From Balanoglossus misakiensis (lineage: Eukaryota; Hemichordata): a DNA stretch of 64,000 nt. The translations under genes were made by a program, and so were the position numbers. Where the stretch lies: the NCBI GenBank assembly GCA_040954595.2, contig CM082589.2, positions 7,750,001 through 7,814,000 of the forward strand, read 5' to 3'. Below, piece after piece: positions 58,901-64,000 of this stretch (its first letter is position 1; every line of letters begins with the position of its first letter). The notes beneath the pieces are model-generated. The model saw only the letters and a program-made list of their open reading frames with translations. It ran no database searches and was not told the DNA's origin.

Positions 58901-59084
58901 TGATGGTATAACTTTAGTTTTCCCTCCTCAAGTTAAAGCATAATTTATTTTATTCTGCTTTTTGTTTGATTAGGGAACATTCCCTTACGCTGTATTTTTT
59001 GGAGTCACGGGCGCGTCAACGTTGTTACTGTCGTTGTTTCTGTGGGTGACTCAAAGGAGGAATGTACTCAAGAAAACTGTTTGA
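52931..59084 (+). CDS. ATRAID: ATRAID-like type I membrane protein with LRR and EGF-like regions, 7 exons
   Basis: Homologue of all-trans retinoic acid-induced differentiation factor, a single-pass protein of lysosomal, nuclear-envelope and plasma membranes in vertebrates. Exons 52931-53032, 55392-55534, 55851-55922, 56082-56153, 56416-56543, 58553-58650 and 58974-59084; phases agree, 241 residues (human about 229). The N-terminus has a hydrophobic signal (LFQISTFILTFLTT). Exons 3 and 4 are both 72 nt with the same phase and each gives one 24-residue leucine-rich unit ending VQILLLNRN or KLEIL. Cys-rich exon 5 (FACSCPG) caps the repeats. Exon 6 is EGF-like (CPSNSYC, CLCQEGYHGYKC). Exon 7 gives the membrane span (YAVFFGVTGASTLLLSLFLW) and a short basic tail TQRRN. 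The membrane segment and tail are what identify the family. Introns 1 and 5 are loaded with inverted repeats. Confidence 0.92.
53148..53198. repeat. Short near-perfect hairpin (ATRAID intron 1)
   Basis: GTTGTTTACACGGCGATCGC and its complement meet at CTAAGACTTAG. 51 nt in all, with one mismatch. It stands about 160 bp before the left arm of the 100-nt inverted repeat. Confidence 0.95.
53362..54166. repeat. Inverted repeat with identical 100-nt arms (ATRAID intron 1)
   Basis: Arms 53362-53461 and 54067-54166 are exact reverse complements. Each arm is itself made of short variants of GTCGTTTCGGCACTG and TTCGGCCCCA, giving it high GC in AT-rich surroundings. The 605 bp between are AT-rich, without a transposase frame. 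A direct repeat of ATCGGTCATTATGCAAATAC lies inside near 53620-53665. A poly-G run of about 20 follows the right arm at 54183. Confidence 0.93.
54588..54944. repeat. MITE-A, full foldback copy (ATRAID intron 1)
   Basis: Same ends and centre as 18654-19008, about 90 percent alike, and self-complementary throughout. TTAA stands at both ends. Confidence 0.95.
57178..58278. mobile_element. Non-autonomous DNA element with ~190-240-bp terminal inverted repeats (ATRAID intron 5)
   Basis: The left arm (57178-57415) and right arm (58089-58278) are inverted copies: CGTTATCTCTAAAATTGTAA, GACAAAGAGGCG, CAACTGCGCAAT (complement) and ACGGACTGGGTTCCTCCC. The left arm has about 50 extra bases. The ~670-bp middle is CpG-rich, unlike its surroundings, and its open frames do not look like a transposase. 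Just outside the right end GGCCCCCTCAAAGAAAGCCG is repeated in tandem. The superfamily is unknown. Confidence 0.8.
58401..58463. repeat. MITE-A, right-end fragment (ATRAID intron 5)
   Basis: Only the last ~63 nt remain, TGTATCAAATGTAATTAATG to GACTTTGTCCCTTTAA, ending 89 nt before exon 6. Confidence 0.9.
58790..58914. repeat. MITE-B, decayed copy (ATRAID intron 6)
   Basis: GCGTGTGCCACCCACTAAAA, TCTGTGATTGGCT and TTGCATACATGCAGGTGATGG follow the order of the element in reverse orientation; both ends are damaged. Confidence 0.75.
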
Positions 59085-60389
59085 ACTTGAAGTCTGGCCG
59101 GATGTTGATTTGGGAAGTGTAAGAAACTGAATCCTTGAGCGCTAACATGAGAGATTATCGTTACATACGTCATATGTTTCCCTGTGGAATGATGTCCGTT
59201 TTTGGAACAAGAAACTTGCCTGTGGTCAAATTTACAATGCAAAGACAAATACAGTGTGAACCAAACAATGAAACATATTGAAAAACAATGTGTATTTTTG
59301 GAATTCTAACTGGGATCTGCTGTATCTTTTTTCAAGAAGCAAGAAGTTAGCACAGAACTCATCCATTTATTTTTTTAACTTCTTTGATATTTTATTTAAA
59401 CGATGATTGTGTGGATATCTGTTCAGTTGTTGACGGACTTGTTTCAGCTTTGCAGTGACGTGTATTTCACGGTGAAAGTGTAATGTTAAAATGGCTGGTT
59501 TATCTTTGCTTGAAGATCTTCCATGATATGCACATGATCAGTTGGTGATGACTAGTATCTAGTATCTAGTGATGACTAGTGTCATTTTCAGTTCATTCAA
59601 TTCTGGAAATTGTGTTGCCTGAGCATTGACGTGGCAACGCTGAGACCTTAGTTGTAATAACTATTTTGACAGTCAATGTGACTGAACACATTTCAGTAGG
59701 CAAAACAACATATATCTTATCAAAATAATGTTCTTAGCAGCTTTTCCCTAAACAAAATACAGTTGTGTAAATGCTAACTTTGACTTCCTGATACTGTGAC
59801 AGAGTAAATAACTTTCCCTAAAATGCAAAATATCCAAATACATGTAGCAATTGTTTGTGCAAGTCAATGAGTACATTGAACTGTGGTTTTAAAAGTTTGC
59901 TTGATGCAAGATCATTAATTTTGCAGTCTGTGATTATAATGTTAGTCAAGTCTTTACTCCACTGGCCAATTGAGATACCCTCATCCTTTCCAAACAATTT
60001 GAGTCTGAACAACTCTTCACTATATAGTTGCTTTGAAAGACATCTTGCAACAGCTGCAGTTCTAATGCAAATTGATCATCAGTATATGATCCTTCCATGG
60101 AATGACTTCAAACAATGTTGCTATGACAACATTCACAAAGTTCATTTAATCAATCCAAAATTTTCTATCAATGCAATTATTTTTTAAAGTGTTCTGCTTT
60201 TGTCATGACTAAATCTATCCTGACTTTGCTGTTCTCCACATTCTGAATCATTTTATTATTTACACAGATGGAAGAATGCAACTTGATATTTTAATGTATT
60301 TTAGAATTTTTTAGATTGTAAAAACTTCTATTCCTGCTATGTATGATCAGTACATAACCATGCATTTGAGGATGCAGAGGCTCAATAAA
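59085..60389 (+). other. 3' UTR of ATRAID
   Basis: 1.3 kb from the stop codon to AATAAA at 60384-60389, with no other exon-like segment. The poly(A) signal follows CAGAGGCTC and is followed by T-rich sequence, so it is a good candidate. Confidence 0.6.
60384..60389 (+). terminator. Polyadenylation signal of ATRAID
   Basis: AATAAA in CTCAATAAACATT, with TTTGTTATTTCATTTGC about 30 nt downstream. Confidence 0.65.
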
Positions 60390-62764
60390 CATTTACATGA
60401 TACAAATGCATGATATTTGTTATTTCATTTGCTTTGGAGGAAAATAACATTCCTTTTCTTACTAATAACCAGTAAACAAAGAGGCTTTCGCTATATCTTC
60501 CTGGGTACTGCCCATACCCAAACTAAGCATCACTTGACTAGCGAAGATGACAAAAAGGCAGTGACCTTTGTTTACAGATAATAACCACTAGAAACAAATA
60601 TTACAAGTTTTGACTGCTATTTAATTTTCGTTCGCCATTTGAAGCTGTGACACTTTTCAAAGATTTTATCAAACTGATTGCTTTATTCGTCATAATGTTT
60701 TGGTAGGACTGATTTGATTGATTGTATTAGTAACTATATGTAATACTGCCCTCTGTGGTAGCTTATCCCAGACTTTCGTTTGTAGTACAATATGCTGCCC
60801 TCTTAGGGTGTATACTGGTTTACATCACGGTAGCTGTACAAGGGTTGTAGCATGTTTGTGTGTCAATCATGCATGTACCAGTACAAAACCTTTTAACTGG
60901 TGCTGGATCTATGATAAAATATAATTTTAATAAAATCAATTTACGAAGTTACTTACTTACACTTGGTCTTACTTGTACTGGTACATATAAGATAACAATT
61001 ATGCGGACAATAATTGAGCCTGGCTTTTCTTGGTTCTTGCACGTTCCGAGCTAATTTCGCAATTTTCGATCAATTTTCGGAATTTCTTTTTAATCTTGTA
61101 TTTTTTCAACAAACAAAGGTGTTGCCATCACCTTGATGTCTTAAGTTTAGTCATGCTATCAATAACAAAGTATGTAAGATTTGCAGCATATTTACAAAAC
61201 AAAATTTAATGAGACACCCTGAGCTGCTGATATTTGCTGGAAATTGTCCACACCTAACTCTGACATAAGCCTTCCTATCCATACCATATATAACTATCAG
61301 CCTTTTAAATTAGGATATATTGTGAACAGAGGCTTGCAAGAGTTGAAAGTAGGGACCTCTGACCCAAGTCATACATCATTGTAGTATAAATGAAATGAAG
61401 ACATTATTCAGAATTACGTGAATTCGAATTTTAATCAAAAGTGTGAGAATTCAAAATGGACCTTTTTTCCACAAAGATGATAAATTTTGAAATTTGGGCA
61501 ATGTTTTGGCTTCAGGCTATAGGCATTCTTGTGATAAATGGAGGCTTTCTATCAGTATCATACTGTAATCTGTATCCCACACACAAATTCTAATTTGATT
61601 TCATCAGAAATTCTGCCACAAATAGAAGCAATTAATTATGATAGAAAAATTATTGTTAACAGGACCCAAGAAGAGTCGTTACCATGCCAACGTTAGTTCC
61701 TGACCTCATTTGTCTGAGGTAACAGTCATAAATTGTAATCTTCAATCAGGAACAGACCACTTTATCAAAGATTTCTGATTGAATAAACTGGCTGACTGTT
61801 CATCTGAAGTTTGTAGTCTGCAGACAGTGTCATATTAAATTGATTTTATTAAAATTATGAGATTTAGTCAGTTATTACTATGGTGACTAATAAGACTAGA
61901 AACACATTATGCCAATACCAGTTCGAGTCTGATGGAAAAATTCTATGAATTTCAAGTTTCATGTATGCCTCTGGAATATATAATAAGCCTAAAATAACAA
62001 GCTATTGCATCAATTCGGCTGCATGTTGTTTGTACAAGGAATTCTGGAAATGAGACTTTTACATTCCTACCATCAGATGAAGCAATTTTTTTGAAAATCC
62101 ATTTTCCTAAAAATGCTCACAATTTCTTGATTAAAACATGATGGAATTTAGAATATCCCGAATTCACTTTTCTGACCAAACCATGCTTTCTGATTTACGT
62201 GCTTGGCATTGTTGCAGATGTGTTGCTGATAACATGCAAGTATCTAAACATGCAATATCTCATACATTTACTTCTTGTATAGTAACATTTTAATCATTCC
62301 TATCGATAATTTGAAAATGGTGTAGAAATGCATTGTGGGATACCTGAGAAGAAAGGTCTAGCAAGTGATTATTTCAGAATGTTTGTAAAAAATCAGTTTG
62401 CGTTTTCTTTAGATCGGAGCTGAATAATTGAAGCTCTCAGTGTGATTGTACATCTTTTGCAGGAGAACCTTCCATATTTGTATGCAGTTAATGACAAGGA
62501 TATCAGCTATCTGCCACACATACAAAATGCCTACTTTGGTATTCAAATAATTCCAAACATGAAAGTCGCCAAAAATAATCCTAAGAAAACACATTCTGCG
62601 TGTGATTTCACTAGTAATTACCTCAGCTGGATTTCCAATATTGGATCGTATAACTATGCATGGAAAAGTCATTACTGTCATACAAAGCCATCAGTTTCCA
62701 TGGCTACACTGTCAACATGTAACCACAGTAATCTTTTTGATTTCATCTTAAGATGATTTTGCAG

Positions 62765-62877
62765 GCTATATCAGAAATCGGTCTGTGATTACATTGGAGG
62801 ATAATTTTCTCAATGAAATCATCTCTGCCTTGTTGATAACTTCAGAGAATTTTCCAACAAAGGGACATTTCTGCAAA
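62765..62877 (+). CDS. Possible internal exon of an unknown gene
   Basis: A 113-nt segment between a good acceptor (GATGATTTTGCAG) and donor (GCAAA|GTGAGT). One frame is open from edge to edge, with phase 2 in and 0 out: YIRNRSVITLEDNFLNEI, then ISALLITSENFPTKGHFCK. The composition is protein-like, but neighbours to join it to are not found in the window, so it may be chance. Confidence 0.25.
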
Positions 62878-62936
62878 GTGAGTATAATTTGTACCATACA
62901 GTAGGGACTTCAGGCATACTGTTATATACTGTAAAA

Positions 62937-63140
62937 CAGGAAATTTTCACGAATGACAAATTTTCGCAAACTTGGCAAGTGCAAAATAAGACGTGAAAAT
63001 AAAAAGTCTCGTAAAATATTTTTCAGAGATAATGATGCAGTTAGTGAAATACGAGAACCCAAAAATGAATTGTTATGTAACATTTGCATTTTTTGATATT
63101 GCGAAATTTTCCTGTCGCGAAAATTAAAAGTTTTATAGTA
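62937..63140. repeat. MITE-E copy
   Basis: TACTGTAAAACAGG start, AAATTTTCGCAAACTTGGCA, AGTCTCGTAAAATATTTTTC and TTTTCCTGTCGCGAAAATTA inside, as in the other copies. Confidence 0.85.
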
Positions 63141-63846
63141 CCGTTAAAGTCATATTTGTAGACGCATACATAATTATAAATGCTAGAACTCTGACTACAT
63201 GTACATATCCAAGATTAAAAGGAAATTCCGAATTTATCCGGAATTCTGAAATTAGTTCAGAGCGTGTTTTAACAGTCACCTTTTTACTTGTGACAAGAGA
63301 GATGATTTCATAGCAACTTCACTATAATCATGCCTTTATGGCAATATTATTCTACTCTCACCAGCCTATGGGATATACATTTGCCAGCTTTTCCATGTTG
63401 CAAGAGCATCCATCTCATGTAATGATTTTGCAGAGAGATACAGGCACCTCTTGCAATCTTAAAAAATCAATGTTGCCATCGACAAAGGCTTGTTTGTACA
63501 TCCGTGTTTTTCCATGAGCTGGTAGATAGGAATGATGTACAGGTAGCTGTGATGGCATCAGTGCCATTGGTCTTTCGATTGTGACAACTTCCTGTTTTGA
63601 GAGTTTATATATGGTGGGTGGTGCTACATGGGGGACAGGGCGCGCTTACTATTTTCGAAACACTTGACATCAATTCTTGGTCTTTTTGTCGGAGGTTTAT
63701 GTCTTTCTTTGGTGTATTTGGCTTTGTCCTGTGTTACTTTTTTTCGGTTGTCTGACACAGGCTCTGCTGTGCTTTGTTTGCCTTTTACAACCAGCCATTC
63801 TGTGCATCACCAGTTTGTGTTCTGGGATAATTGTGTCTTTCTGAAC

Positions 63847-64000
63847 TACTGTAAAACGGGTTATTTTCGCGACAGGAAATTTTTGCGATATTAAGAAAGG
63901 CAACAGTTACGCGAGGGTTAATTTTTGCGTTCTTGTATTTCACTAATTACCTCCTTATCTCCTAAAAACATTTTACGCGACTTTTTATTTTCACATTTTT
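63847..64000. repeat. MITE-E copy cut by the window end
   Basis: Starts TACTGTAAAACGGG, TTTTCGCGACAGGAAATTTT and runs past AAAACATTTTACGCGACTTT to the last base. Confidence 0.85.

Larger units (their letters stand above)
60390..64000. other. Unassigned right flank
   Basis: Mostly AT-rich single-copy sequence. It holds one exon-like segment (62765-62877), possibly a second at 62463-62756 that stays open after a TTTTGCAG acceptor but matches no family I know, and two MITE-E copies. Nothing else is supported. Confidence 0.5.

Noticed and set aside
62442-62756. 104-codon frame MIVHLLQENL...
   Set aside because: Open after a TTTTGCAG acceptor but unlike any family, with a competing open frame on the opposite strand; left as a possible exon only in the flank note.
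1-64000. CRISPR array, prokaryotic operon, ribosomal RNA or viral genome
   Set aside because: No direct repeats with regular unique spacers, no ribosome-binding-site-linked gene runs and no rRNA-like segments; all coding regions are intron-split animal genes.

Overview
The window is nuclear DNA of an animal, most likely a marine invertebrate deuterostome (hemichordate, echinoderm or cephalochordate grade). The evidence is AT-rich sequence, genes split into 5 to 16 exons with standard GT-AG introns, AATAAA signals, homologues of tektin-2, Maelstrom and ATRAID, many short inverted-repeat transposons, and one 100-N assembly gap (8132-8231). The exact lineage is inferred, not shown.

Six multi-exon protein genes were rebuilt exon by exon, checking splice sites and phase. 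In order they are: (1) a cytosolic sulfotransferase, + strand, 778-3807, 7 exons, complete; (2) an unrecognised 7-exon gene, + strand, 6207-9218, with one base apparently missing from a G run at 7395-7398; (3) Maelstrom of the piRNA pathway, + strand, 11572-19587, 13 exons, with a long 3' UTR to about 21.9 kb; (4) a glycoside hydrolase of GH71/GH99-like type, + strand, 36678-46378, 16 exons, N-terminus uncertain; (5) tektin-2, - strand, 51640-48159, 5 coding exons plus a 5' UTR exon at 52653; (6) ATRAID, + strand, 52931-59084, 7 exons. Tektin-2 and ATRAID are head to head across roughly 200-250 bp. The hydrolase and tektin-2 converge, and their 3' ends lie close together.

The 14-kb stretch from 22.2 to 36.6 kb has no conventional gene. 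It starts with a CpG-rich promoter-like segment and a possible two-exon 42-residue ORF. It then holds several tandem arrays, including a ~385-bp unit that carries an exon-like segment in each copy, a deleted piggyBac-type element with TTAA ends, and GAT and CCTG low-complexity tracts. The last 3.6 kb (60.4-64 kb) is mostly unassigned.

At least nine families of short inverted-repeat elements (called MITE-A to MITE-I here) are scattered through introns and flanks, several with 2 to 6 copies in this window. Two inverted repeats have identical arms: a 191-nt-arm palindrome at 39370-39797 and a 100-nt pair at 53362/54067. A further TIR element lies at 57178-58278. The genes do not form an operon or an obvious pathway; this is an ordinary animal neighbourhood with dense mobile DNA. 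The best leads are the orphan gene, the GH71/99-like gene, the 42-residue ORF, the exon-bearing tandem array and the identical-arm palindromes.
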